Below, one piece after another: positions 50,502 through 60,586 of a stretch of DNA of 64,000 nucleotides (the stretch's first letter is position 1; every line of letters begins with the position of its first letter). The position numbers and the translations under genes are program-made. The DNA is from Apostichopus japonicus (taxonomy: Eukaryota; Echinodermata; Holothuroidea; Aspidochirotida; Stichopodidae): NCBI RefSeq assembly GCF_037975245.1, contig NC_092581.1, forward strand, positions 3,298,001 through 3,362,000, written 5' to 3'. The notes under the pieces are model-generated. The model had not been told where the DNA came from. It was given only the letters and a program-made list of their open reading frames with translations, and ran no database searches.

Positions 50502-52299
50502 ATTCCAAAATTCCAATCGGAAATAATATTGTCGTGGACAACACACAAACTATAAAAGTAAAACCCAATTTGAACGTGGCTTTAATAATATGAATCCAAC
50601 AAGTGGTCTCAAAAACGAAAGGCGATGCCGGTCCCTGGGGATAAAACGATACTGCTTTTGTGATCAACTGACGACCTTCCTTGTCAAACAATAACCGCAC
50701 TTTCACAAAGGATTTCGATGGCTTTGAGCAAAAGGTGAAGAAACAGAATATTTTGACAGACACCAACTGTTGTTGTCAGATACTTGCCAATCTGAAGCGG
50801 ATTATGCTCGTCAGGCTAGTATAACCCTAGCCTTCGTGGAAGAAACGTCTGCTGCCGTATCATACAAGTTATAAGAAACGACAACGCTTGTACTATTTCC
50901 GGGTTTGTTTGTTTTTTGGCGAATTTCGAAAATTACAATTGTGTCGACTCCTTCCTTATATGAAATTAGGCACGTTTTATTTCCTTGAAAACAAACAATA
51001 AATTGGTACCCGTATATCGAAGAGATTTTGCAAACCAGCAGTCACTAAAGTGACTTAGACAACCGACCGAGTTCTATCAGCTTTAAAGACAGATGGTCGA
51101 ATGCTGACAGCCTGTAGTTAGAGAGCCTACGTCGCTCCTCTAGACAGTCCGGTTCTACGGTTTAAATAGGCCAAACCTTACCTGGCTAGCCCCACTGTAA
51201 GATCAGAGCCGAAAAGAATGTACACGGAAAATGTAAACAGTGGCAGGCAGTATTGACTGATAGACCAAACAATTCTTCAAAGAGAATAACCAGAAGCAAT
51301 TCATGCACGCCTGTGCTTACAACACAGAATGGTACTACAATTCAGATCGATAACCTACTTAGCGTTATGAATTGAACAAGGTCGCCACCCTTCTCGATAA
51401 CTTGCCTTAATAGATGGCGCTTACCATTTATGGGGCGATACAGACATTATTGGTCCGATGAATCAACGACTAGTCTACGGTAATTATCCAGTGGAATAAG
51501 ATGTAACTTAAGTGATGGTTTGCAAACATTTGAAAGTACAAGAACTCCAAGTTCATTTAATTGTGAAACATATTTCGTGATGGTAAGAAAGGAGATTAGC
51601 GCACTGGAGGTGTTGCTAATTATACCGCAATGTTTAGATGGACTAAATGTGTTTCTAATGCGAATGTCTCTCGCGGAGTCTAGAATGCGATAAAGGATGG
51701 ATAAAGGGAAGGGCGAGGGGACTTCTGAATTACAATTCTCTCACAGTTTGAGTAATACTTAAATGTCCAGCCGCCTCCACGAGACAAAACAGATTTAAAA
51801 GTTATTTCTCCCTAATTCGTTTACAATGTCCTCATGTACCAATATTTAATACAGCGCGCGTATTTAATAGATGCGTGACTCCTATAATTTAACACACAAA
51901 TAAAAGGTTAAAGCCATTACCCGCGCGGGCCGGCACGCAAAATATGACTAGTTACAGCGCGTTATACACAATACTAATGAGTAAGCGAACTAGCGCGTAT
52001 GTATGTGTGAGGACTTCGTTTGACCAGTGATATATTACAGCGCGCGCAGTATACAAAATCATTGAGCTGTCTCGAATCGTCACTGAGTAAATGCATGGTA
52101 ATTGTCTGCTTAGTTTAGCATTCATTGCGCCTCGTACGCATTTTCATCACATGCACATTAACCATAGGCAAATATAGATAGCCTGTACCTATGCACGTGG
52201 CTTCGATATACATACATGCGCGCGCCGAAGCGAGAAGCTTCTCGCGTACACGTTGAAGGCGTAAATACCCATTACGTCATAGATGTAGTCAAAATAACA
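50502..52299. promoter_or_regulatory. CpG-rich divergent promoter region
   Basis: Between the minus-strand start at 50501 and the plus-strand leader donor at 52417 the sequence becomes CpG-rich, especially 51840-52260, against an AT-rich background. It holds an ETS-type site (ACCCGGAAAT on minus, 50895-50904), a CTCF-like TAGATGGCGC (51411-51420), three TACAGCGCG motifs (51850, 51953, 52036), the palindrome CCCGCGCGGG (51920-51929) and a heat-shock-like palindrome (52230-52245). Transcription starts cannot be placed exactly. Confidence 0.5.
52230..52245. promoter_or_regulatory. 16-bp palindrome with heat-shock-element core
   Basis: GCGAGAAGCTTCTCGC is a perfect palindrome containing AGAAGCTTCT, which fits two inverted nGAAn units of the heat-shock element. 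It lies about 170 bases upstream of the leader donor at 52417. A functional element usually has at least three nGAAn units; only two are clear here. Confidence 0.35.
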
Positions 52300-52417
52300 A
52301 TGAAACTAATGCAACATAGAAGTTAAGTGTGTAACACGTTGACATTATACATCCCGTATGCATATTGCAATCTTGCTTGTCGTGGAAACCTGCTGTGATC
52401 GTTAGCTCTCATCTCAA
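52300..52417 (+). other. Probable non-coding 5' leader exon (start uncertain)
   Basis: A strong donor (CAA followed by GTAAGT) at 52418 follows the CpG-rich region, and the next strong acceptor (TATACAG, ending 52967) lies one base before the ATG at 52969. This fits a leader exon spliced to the first coding exon. The left edge is arbitrary, since no start site is visible. Confidence 0.4.
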
Positions 52418-52968
52418 GTAAGTTTAAGAAATTTTATTCCAATGGAAATAATATAGTTTTATATATAAATGTTCAGTGGATAGAGGCCTATACTTTGTTA
52501 CCCCGTTTCAAGATTGAACATTCTTTTCCAACATAATTATGTAGGCCTCATGAAATGAAAATTGGGTGCGTTGCTCGCAACAAAATCGTGTACGCAGAAC
52601 CATATAGGCTTGCAGTAAGTGTACGTTGAGAGCACACACATGGTATATCGTTACTGTCCACTTTCCACCATGCAACTTCACTCATTTACCCATTTAAGTA
52701 AATCATTGTGTAATGTTGGTTTAAGTTTAACAGAAAATAAACAAAAAATCAGCAAAAATGTCTATTAAAAGACAAAAAATGAACAATAATCATGATTAAT
52801 TGAAACATGCAACATTGCGTTTTGCAGGTCAACACCCTCTTTATGAATATTAATAAGCATATTCAAAATATTATGTAAAGCGACTTAATCTGGCATTTTA
52901 CTGGAAACAACTGACTTTCAGCAGACATTATTTTCAAATAATATTCCATTGTTTTCTACCTATACAGC

Positions 52969-53197
52969 ATGCCTACCAATCGCCTCACCTCTCGCTCTGT
53001 TGATGACCTGGTGTCAGTCAGCCCCATCGACTCACCGGTCCTTGTGTGGACTCCGGGATCTTTGGCTGTGAACTCCACATCACCAGCCCAAAGTCCTTCC
53101 CAAAGCCCTTTCTATGTTGCCCGTAGCAACCAGAGCAGCGCCACTGGTACGCCTTTCCTTCCAACTCCACCTTGCTCTCCAAAAAGTGGCCAATTTG
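52969..53197 (+). CDS. Unidentified disordered protein, coding exon 1 of 3
   Basis: The exon follows an acceptor at 52967 and begins with ATG one base later. It codes for residues 1-76 plus the first base of codon 77, ending at donor GTGAGT (53198). The peptide is rich in Ser, Pro and Thr, with SP and TP pairs (SPIDSP, TPPCSP) that could be proline-directed kinase sites. No signal peptide or membrane segment is seen. Codon use and composition differ from the AT-rich surroundings. The intron that follows (53198-54095) contains the large AAATG array. I do not recognise the protein. The joined reading over three exons is 1,200 bases including the stop, giving 399 residues. Confidence 0.75.
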
Positions 53198-53389
53198 GTG
53201 AGTTATTAAAGCTCGGTTTCATTAGAACATGATAAGTATCGAGAAGGAACTCGCCATTTTAAGATGCATACTTGAAATGAATAGAAAATGAATATATTAT
53301 TTTAATTATGTATATAAAATAAAAACATGTAAAAATTAAATAAAGAACAGGTTTCTGAATGGTAACCTCGAGAGACTTAATATATTACA

Positions 53390-53829
53390 AAAAATGAAAT
53401 GAAATGAAATGAAATGAAATGAAATGAAATGAAATGAAATGAAATGAAATGAAATGAAATGAAATGAAATGAAATGAAATGAAATGAAATGAAATGAAAT
53501 GAAATGAAATGAAATGAAATGAAATGAAATGAAATGAAATGAAATGAAATGAAATGGAATGGAATGACATGACATGACATGGAATGAAATGAAATGAAAT
53601 AAAATGAAATGAAATGGAATGGAATGAAATGAAATGAAATGGAATGAAATGAAATGAAATGAAATGAAATGAAATGAAATGAAATGCAATGAAATGAAAT
53701 GCAATGCAATGCAATGAAATGAAATGCAATGAAATGAAATGAAATGAAATGAAACGAAACGAAATGAAATGAAATGCAATGCAATGCAATGAAATGAAAT
53801 GAAATGCCATGGCATGGCATGGAATGGAA
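53390..53829. repeat. (AAATG)n pentanucleotide microsatellite, about 440 bp, intronic
   Basis: GAAAT tandem units with interruptions (GGAAT, GACAT, GCAAT) run through most of the intron between coding exons 1 and 2. All three minus-strand frames are open for more than 150 codons because a pentamer without stop codons stays open in every register. They are not genes. The right half (from about 53554) carries more variants, so it is older than the pure left half. Confidence 0.97.
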
Positions 53830-54095
53830 CAGCAAGACCTTCGCTTTACCAACTGAGCCTATCCAGCCCTTAAATGGTGGCGATATAGCTATTTAACCAT
53901 TTCTTTGCTGGGCGTGCCATGCAGAAAAGCCACAGTACCTTGTTCACCATGTAACCAGATAGCATTCCCTAAAATTTCATTCGATACAGCCCAGAAAATA
54001 GAAAAAATAATTGCTTTGCTCTTTGCAAGTTTTTATTTAATAAAACCATGTTCTCCTTCAATATCCAACATTAAAAGCCGTTTCCCTTTCTCTAG

Positions 54096-54661
54096 CATCA
54101 AGCAAACGGTCAACACCGGAGTCCTACATTGCCAACACTGATGTCAATAATGATGATGACGTCAGCTGCTCTTCTGCACTGACACCGAGGGAGGAGGGCC
54201 AATCAGCAGAAGATCTTTATACACCCTTCTCTACACCCCTTAACGGCAGTACGTCTGATAGCTGCCTCTCAAGGACCACTGAAGAAACTTCCTTCACGCC
54301 GTCCCACCCGCCATCTGAACAACATCATGACGAAATACCACACCAAAACACTCCAACCAATCAAATGGATGATGTCGAGTTACGTCATTTTCAAGTGACC
54401 AATGGAAAGAGTGCAACAAACGTCTTCAGCTGCAAGAAGAGGATTGATGATGCCTTAGAAGCTCTTGAGGTTTCTGATGAAGATATTGACTCCACAACAG
54501 ACTTGGACGATCACTTCAGCTATGAGGAAGAAGATGACTTCAGCTCTGAGGAAGCCGATAATCTTCATTCGGAGGATATGACGTCACCAATCACTTCAAA
54601 GCCTCTACAAGAGAGCAAAAGATACCCAAAAGGAGATGTACATGTTGATAAACAGACTAGG
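54096..54661 (+). CDS. Unidentified disordered protein, coding exon 2 of 3
   Basis: A polypyrimidine-TAG acceptor (ending 54095) opens the exon in the phase left by exon 1. Codon 77 is completed to Ala and the frame stays open to the donor at 54662 (G followed by GTAGGT), ending in phase 0. A second possible donor four bases on would break the frame of exon 3. It encodes residues 77-265: first a Ser/Thr/Pro-rich part, then a strongly acidic stretch at about 194-237 (DALEALEVSDEDIDS, then EEEDDFSSEE) likely phosphorylated by acidophilic kinases. No known fold is apparent. Length, acidity and disorder suggest a scaffold or regulatory protein, which is inference only. Confidence 0.8.
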
Positions 54662-55088
54662 GTAGGTAACAGTAACGGTTTATGGGACTCCGAAACACTT
54701 TGAATAGATGACGTAAAGACATCGATATTGAAAGATATACTCATATAATAGCTAACCCACCGAGGGTGTAGGCCAATACATATACCATGATATAAAAGTA
54801 TCCTAACACGATATAATGATATAAAAAGTCTTTAAAATCAAAACAATGTGTCTCTCACATAATTGAAGTTTTTTTTTAAATAGTTGATCTGTGTTTCTTG
54901 CAGTTTGTTAGGCCATTTATTTTTCTTGAACTGTTCATAATGGTGGGACTTAATATCTTTCTCTTTGGGGGGGGGGGGGGCGGAGAAAACCCGTTTTTTT
55001 TGTAGGGAATTACCTAACAGCCCATCATTCGATGCTCGTAAACAATTCTTATGTATTCTGTTTGTTTTACTTATGTGTTACTCTACAG

Positions 55089-55493
55089 GTACATGCTACA
55101 ACCTCAAACAAGAAACTACAGCTAATAAACTTGGATTTCGTACCAAAGCCGCCAACTCAACCTCCATCTGGACCTGTCTCTCGAAGACATCACAGCAGAG
55201 CCTCTCGTCAAGATACAGAAGCTCCTAGAAGGCCATTCTTACCTAATATTAAGCGTCAGCTTGGAGTTAACAGGATCGATGCGAACCAATCAAACTGGTT
55301 GGAGACCTTACCGCCCTCACCAGAATCACCACAGTTCACCCTTCCTCCAATTTCAGGAGTTAATATGCCACGCCCACCAACACAGCCACGCCCTCCAAAC
55401 TCCAACAGCCGTAGACAGTCGACCAGGAGAAAGTTTGGTCGAAAGATCGGTCCTGGTAAAAATGTCAGGACCGACGGTAGGCGTGACTGTTAG
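55089..55493 (+). CDS. Unidentified disordered protein, coding exon 3 of 3 (C-terminus)
   Basis: The acceptor ACTCTACAG (ending 55088) joins exon 2 in phase 0, and the frame continues to TAG at 55491-55493. It encodes residues 266-399. The part KKLQLINLDFVPKPP and a PNIKRQLGVNRIDANQ-like segment look conserved in style, with a mix of hydrophobic and polar residues unlike the rest. The C-terminus (about 372-399) is basic, RRQSTRRKFGRKIG, and could be a nuclear signal or an acidic-partner contact. The 3' untranslated part is G-rich (55505-55700). I cannot name the family. Confidence 0.8.
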   Translation, partial: VHATTSNKKLQLINLDFVPKPPTQPPSGPVSRRHHSRASRQDTEAPRRPFLPNIKRQLGVNRIDANQSNWLETLPPSPESPQFTLPPISGVNMPRPPTQPRPPNSNSRRQSTRRKFGRKIGPGKNVRTDGRRDC

Positions 55494-55793
55494 TCACGCC
55501 TGCCTGCTTCGTCGGGGTGGGGTGGGTGGGGTGGGGCATTGGCGGGGCCGAGGGAAGTGGGGGTGATCGGGGGAGTGGCAGGAAATAGGAGGGGAGAGAC
55601 AAGCCTATGGGGGGACTGTAGTTACGCCTACATTAATCCCATCTAAGCAAAGGAAATACAGAAAGAGGGGAAACAGGAGGAGGAGAGAGGGGGAGGGACA
55701 TTTTGACAAGACAAAAAGAGGGCACTGATTAAAATGCGTCCTTAGTATGTTGTCCTTGAGGAATCTGGGTGGTATGAATATTCATGTCATGCT
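55494..55793 (+). other. 3' untranslated region, G-rich
   Basis: Follows the stop at 55491-55493 and runs to the AATAAA at 55794. The part at 55510-55700 is dominated by GGGGTGGG and GGAGG runs, which could fold into G-quadruplexes in the transcript. Confidence 0.5.
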
Positions 55794-55799
55794 AATAAA
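55794..55799 (+). terminator. Poly(A) signal of the gene at 52969-55493
   Basis: AATAAA about 300 bases after the stop codon, the first canonical signal on this strand. Cleavage would be expected 10-30 bases later. Confidence 0.5.
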
Positions 55800-57365
55800 T
55801 TTCGACCAATCATCAGCCTAGAATTAACCATTTAAAAAATAACCATTTCCAATTTCAGACCGATATCAATCATTCGCGATAGAAGAAATCAGTGTTTTCA
55901 ACTGCGTGGTAACAGGAAAAACGTGGATTGTGACTGAAAAAATATGTTAAGAGCGAGTCCTGAATTGTGTTTGGAGAAAAAATCTGCGCAATCAAAGAAA
56001 AAACATCCAAATGAATCAACAAATCCAGTGCTTAGATAGAAGTAAAGATCCCAACTCAAGGAGAATGGTCTATTAATAGCAACAACAAAAAATATATTCC
56101 TTGTATAAACTAAAATAGATAAATTTGGTTTTGAATTAAACAAATATGAAAAATGAATATTTGTAAAAATAAGCACTCCAAAACGAGTGTCTTAAGTAAT
56201 TTCGAATAATTCAATTCCTTGTACCAATATAAGTAAATAACAATCCCTCTTCCATAAAGAATTAAAACCTTCATAGTTTTACCATACATAGCAATCTCGT
56301 GTTAAACTAGCATCTCGTCTCTCTGTTTTCCTATACCGGTTTGTCAGTCTGTCTGTCTGAATGTCTGTCTGTCGGTCTGTCTGTCTGTTTATCCGTCCGT
56401 CTGTAATGTCTCTGTCCGTGCATCCATACTTGGCATATTTCCCCTCACCCATCGTTATAGCTGTTGTTATATCCGTTTGTGTATCTCTCTCTCTGTGTAT
56501 GTATCTCAGTGTAAGTCTAACTACATGTCAGTTTGACAGTATGTTAGTTGTTTATCTCATTCCGTATTTGATGACACTCACTTTCTTGAAAGTCTTTCGG
56601 CGATAATTACCGTCTTCACCTGCCCCGTCTCCAACATGAGCGGGTCCGTTCATTCGTCCGTCCGTCCGTTTGTTTATCTGTCGCTTGGTATGTAAATCCT
56701 ATAAATTCTTATAAAAAATTACAAGTCAAACTGTCCGTTCTTATGTCAGTCAGTATGTCTGTAGGTCTTGCTTATTCCATTCACTTCCTCGTTAGTCTTT
56801 AGGTAATGTCTGTCTGTCTGTCTGTCAGCCTGTTCGTCCTCTGCCCTCATCTACAGCTCTTTTCGTTGATATGCCATCGTATAGGAACACATGTCAATTA
56901 TGCACGTTCCTCCATCTGTCTGTCTGTCTGTCTGTATGTCTGTCTGTCTGGTATCAGTCTTGATACCATGTTAGTTTGTGTCTGTATGTCTACCGGTTGG
57001 TATCTTAACGTATCGTCCGTTTTAAATAAAAAACAAATCCAATGGTTTTTACAGGCTAGTCTACAGATCGAATGAAAAGATAATTCTGAAGGAAAACTTA
57101 TTAATTTTATCATTGGGAAGTAATTTTTGAACATAATGGTATTCTAAACTGCTCTGTTGTCTTAAATTTCAATGTACGTAGATTACTCCAAAAATAACAA
57201 ATTCAATTTCAACATTTTATCACGTAGAATTCGCTTCACTAAAATATCATTCCATTCCTCCACTTAAATGTATCAAAACATCTGTAAACGTATCTTTCAA
57301 CTTCTTTCAAGCACTATCTAAAAAAGTTGCATTCTTTGATTTTCAACAACTGCGCATGAGCTCCA
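55800..57365. other. Gene-free spacer with TCTG microsatellites
   Basis: AT-rich DNA without a supported exon. Tetranucleotide TCTG/TCCG arrays occur at 56344-56411, 56651-56670, 56802-56828 and 56913-56951. Open frames through them encode Ser/Val/Cys/Leu repeats and are rejected. Confidence 0.5.
56341..56960. repeat. Cluster of TCTG tetranucleotide microsatellites
   Basis: Several separate runs of GTCTGTCTG with GTCC variants, in the same orientation, spaced by degenerate sequence in which CTGT remains frequent. This looks like one long decayed array. Confidence 0.8.
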
Positions 57366-57373
57366 TGACGTCA
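57366..57373. promoter_or_regulatory. Palindromic CRE (TGACGTCA)
   Basis: An exact cAMP-response element. Together with a TCACGTGA E-box at 57539-57546 and reverse CCAAT words near 57488 and 57534 it gives this 200-bp stretch the look of a promoter, direction unknown. Confidence 0.4.
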
Positions 57374-57588
57374 CATCCATCTGCCGCTCTGGACGAGTTT
57401 AAACATCCAAAAACCAGAACATCGGTTTTTAAGTTCAGTCAAGTTTGAATACACTGTTTTTCTGTACGCGATCGTCAGAACGGTCCTGATTGGTTTAATT
57501 TTTGCAAGACTCGAAGACACGAATCTCTCTTGCATTGGTCACGTGATACTAAATCTACAGGTTAATGTTCATGACATTAGGTACTCAC

Positions 57589-57806
57589 ATCTGTACTTGA
57601 TTCTTTGGTTGGTCGATCAATTTGTCACATATAGCAACACATAAGTTTAAACTATATTGTCTCCTCTTTCTCCTCCTCTCATCTGATACCATTCTCTCCT
57701 CCCATGGGCTACTATACCTCCTCTCGTACCCCGGCACCTCCTGTTGGTTTACATCCCCATGCATGACTTCTCTATAACGGCTATCGGTCGGTGGAGATTT
57801 GGCGGT
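57589..57806 (-). CDS. Candidate internal exon of a minus-strand gene
   Basis: On the minus strand an acceptor (ACTTACAG, ending 57807) opens a 72-codon frame plus two bases that ends at a good donor, GTGAGT (57588-57583). The peptide is non-repetitive and charged, with a basic ERRRKRRQY cluster and a hydrophobic LNLCVAICDKLI helix-like segment. The frame also extends upstream to 57851. Against it: the plus strand at 57808 offers GTAAGT after an in-frame ATG at 57762, so the signals are ambiguous, and I found no neighbouring exon of either gene. Product unknown. Confidence 0.35.
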
Positions 57807-58150
57807 CTGTAAGTTCTGTTGGCGGGAAAATTGAGTGGCACATAACTCCAAAAACGAGAAGAAATATGGGTGATATTTTATACGTTGTAAATATGAAAAT
57901 CAATTCAATATATTATATAATTCTTCACCTTATTATTTTATATTTAACATTAAATAATGTACACGAAAGGTGAAATATATTTGCTAAATCATTGAAAATG
58001 TAAAGAACTCTTATAGCCTTGTCTCCTGCTCGTACCTTAAGATTTCCCGTAACTCTTTTTTTCCATAAACAAATACCGTTATACAATGTATTGACACCGT
58101 TGCCATGTGCCTCGATGTAAATCTGCTAAATGTTGGGTAAATTTCGTTTG

Positions 58151-58483
58151 CCTTCCCCGTCTCCTCTCCTCCTCCCCTCCCATCCTCTCCTCCTCTTCTC
58201 CTCCCCTCCTCTCTCCTTCTCTCCTCCTCTCCTCCCCTTCTCTCCTTCTCTCCTCCTCTCCTCCTCCCCTCCTCCCCTCCTCCCCTCCTCCCCTCCTCCC
58301 CTCCTTCTCCCCTCCCATCCTCTCCTCCTCTCCTCCCCTCCTCTCTTCCTCCCCTCCCCTCCCCTCCTCTCCTCCTACCCTCCTCCTCCCATCCTCTCCT
58401 ACTCTCCTCCCCTCCTCTTCTCCTCCCCTTCCTCTCTTCCTCTCCTCCTCCCTCCTCCCCTCCTCCCCTCCTCTCCTTTTTCT
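58151..58483. repeat. Polypyrimidine (TCC)n array
   Basis: About 330 bases of C/T with CTCCTCCCC units. Several frames on both strands are open (Pro/Ser/Leu or Gly/Glu/Arg) and are translated repeats, rejected as genes. Confidence 0.95.
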
Positions 58484-58830
58484 CTTGAAACACGATAAGT
58501 GATTCGCTGATGTCACTTTTGATATACGACCTTCCTAATGAAAAGTAACAACATGGACGCCGCCATAGAGCGCCAATTATTTTGTATAATTTTCTGTAAA
58601 AGTAAAACAGGGAAACGTTTTCCTGACTAGTTATTACACAGATGCCATAATAATAATATTCTTTAGTATGTGTTCATTGCAAGCCCCGGGCTTAAATTCT
58701 CCTTTAACGTTTTTCTTGGCCTCCATTTTTTTCCCCCGAAAGCAAGCGATTGCATATCCAATCCAACAGGAATACGAGCTGTGTTTGTCACGTGAACAGC
58801 AGATGCCTGCATATTTTAGATGTTTCACAG

Positions 58831-58974
58831 AAGACCGAGTTTCTAACGAAAGCACCTTACCCCTACGCTATTCCCCTGTCAGAGGCCCCTCCCCCTGTGC
58901 CATACTATCAATACACAACCACCGCCCAGGTACCGGTTTTGCGAGAAGATCAGTTTAACAGCTATACATTCTAG
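58831..58974 (+). CDS. Terminal exon of a plus-strand gene with a Pro/Tyr-rich C-terminus
   Basis: After an acceptor (GTTTCACAG, ending 58830) the frame reads 47 codons to TAG at 58972, giving a tail with APYPYAIPLSEAPPPVPYYQ and an end ..DQFNSYTF. Such PPPVPYY and PYPY runs are typical of cytoplasmic tails or adaptors that bind WW or SH3 domains, which is inference. The frame is also open upstream, and a stronger polypyrimidine acceptor at 58742 would extend the exon by 88 bases through a Cys-containing stretch (CVCHVNSRC). An AATAAA follows at 59013. Earlier exons were not found; the repeat at 58151-58483 lies just upstream. Family not recognised. Confidence 0.55.
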   Translation, partial: KTEFLTKAPYPYAIPLSEAPPPVPYYQYTTTAQVPVLREDQFNSYTF

Positions 58975-59012
58975 CTTCATAATTCTCGTCTTCTGTTCCT
59001 ATGCCTTCTTTT

Positions 59013-59018
59013 AATAAA
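59013..59018 (+). terminator. Poly(A) signal of the gene ending at 58974
   Basis: AATAAA 39 bases after the stop codon, followed by a T-rich stretch (TTTGTTTATTTCTCC) fitting a downstream element. The short 3' untranslated region supports the call of a real terminal exon. Confidence 0.6.
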
Positions 59019-59990
59019 CGAATTTGTTTATTTCTCCAAGCAACTTTGAGAATAAGTACGATTGTTAAGTCGTAATTTAGCTGTTTTATAACACCGGAAG
59101 CAACTGGCAGCTTACATCAATTATCGAACATCCTTATGTGATAGTGCACAATGTATGGAAAGTAATGGTTCCCAATGGAGTTGTAAATGTTCCTTAGTTC
59201 GCTTTAGGAGAACGTTCTACAAATGTCTTTGTCAGAATCGATGAACCATTAGTTTAGGATACAATAGACATTTCTAGGGAAACTGCTTTATTTTTGAGGC
59301 GATTGTTATATACATTTAGTTGACGGAGCTTGAACGGTTATAGCCTACACGCCAGTTACATTATCTGAAAACATACATAAACTTCACACGCAATGAATTT
59401 TTTTTGCGGTCAATCTATTTATGAAGTCGTATTACTTTCCCATTTTAATGTGTTCAGTGCAAGCCATTCTGCATTGAATTATCCACACGCTTAATGAAAT
59501 AAAATGTTTGCAACTTTTATAGCGTCGTATTTTGTCTTGCTAGCACGTGGTCATTTCTTCTGAAGGGAATTTATGGTAAGTTAGGCCTATAAAGAGAAGA
59601 AAAAGAAAGTTAACAATTTCCATGGACACTAAATAACTGATGAAACTATTAAAACATTGATTTGTTGACAACGTTTAGTTTTGAAGGGTGAAAGTGTGTT
59701 ATTAACGGTGTTAGATTAACTTGTGGTTTGTGTAAGGAGAATGAGAGGGGAATACATGGAGTTGCAGATCTCATCTCCTCCATGCCGGAAGTGATTGTTG
59801 GGTCACTTCTGAATGCCTCTGGTTCGCTATCTTAACAATTTTGACCGTTGACCTCTGATCTTTAACACCAATCACGCAGGCAATGAGTTTTCATGGTCGG
59901 GCACCTATTTACCAAGTTTGAACGTGATCGGAGTTACATTGTAGGAGGAGTTCGCGACACACATTTTTTCGCAGAATCAGTAGGCCAATT

Positions 59991-60020
59991 TGACCTTTGA
60001 CCTCAATTGACCTTTGAACC
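59991..60020. promoter_or_regulatory. Two tandem DR1 nuclear-receptor-type sites
   Basis: TGACCTTTGACCT (59991-60003) is an exact reverse-strand DR1, AGGTCA-A-AGGTCA. After CAAT comes TGACCTTTGAACC (60008-60020), a DR1 with one changed half-site. HNF4, RXR and COUP-TF type receptors bind DR1. A repeat-derived origin is possible because similar TTGACCTTTGACC runs are common in dispersed repeats. Confidence 0.45.
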
Positions 60021-60423
60021 CGACCCTAAACACCTAAATCTGTCCTATCTTAAAATTTGTCTCATCATTCTCTACATATCGTCTGGTTAAATGCCTGTTT
60101 CCAACATTAGAAACAACACAGCGATCTCACTAGTCTACAGTTGGCCCTGCTTATAGAGCAAAGTGACACCAACTAGTTCAATGCCATCCGCGGTGTTCAA
60201 CACACCTTGTGTGTTCAACACACCTTGTGCGCTTGCTGACATGGTGCTTTGTTGTCAGCGCAACAAGTTCGTGCAGTGTTAGCCTATATACTCTATGCCA
60301 CAATTGATAGGTTGCAAGAAAGGTTAACAGACAATCCCGCCTAAGTATACTAATACTATACGATACATTTATCTCATATATACAATTATCGCATGAAGTG
60401 TAAGCACAGCGTTTGTTACTGTG

Positions 60424-60586
60424 TTGTGTCGTATCGTATCGTCTATAATGTGAGCGAGGCTTTATATCACTATAATCCGGCGCATTTTACCGTGCGACAA
60501 AATTTGAAATGATTTCAACCTTTTTTTTTTAATTCTTTTATCGTATCGTGTCGTAACATATCGTGTACTGTGTGAACCGCAGCTTA
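60424..60586 (+). repeat. Direct pair of CGTATCGTATCGT segments
   Basis: 60424-60466 (GTGTCGTATCGTATCGTC, then ATGTGAGCGAGGCTT) and 60540-60586 (ATCGTATCGTGTCGTAAC, then TGTGTGAACCGCAGCTT) have the same order of words in the same direction. This looks like the end of a DNA transposon present twice or a decayed tandem duplication. Confidence 0.4.

Noticed and set aside
50479-50766. 95-codon minus-strand frame with a hydrophobic segment as a membrane protein
   Set aside because: It overlaps the better-supported first exon in another frame; its residues read through what looks like the leader of that exon.
53336-53852. Three overlapping minus-strand frames of 152-159 codons
   Set aside because: They translate the AAATG microsatellite into Phe/His/Ile/Ser repeats and lie in an intron.
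55032-55088. Extending exon 3 of the 52969 gene leftward to an upstream ATG-like start
   Set aside because: The open frame before 55089 is intronic; the acceptor at 55088 joins exon 2 in phase 0.
58107-58150. Zinc-binding (THAP-like) start PRCKSAKCW
   Set aside because: The Cys spacing does not continue into a domain and the frame runs directly into the TCC array.
58011-58516. Long Gly/Glu/Arg frames on minus and Pro/Ser/Leu frames on plus
   Set aside because: Translated TCC array.
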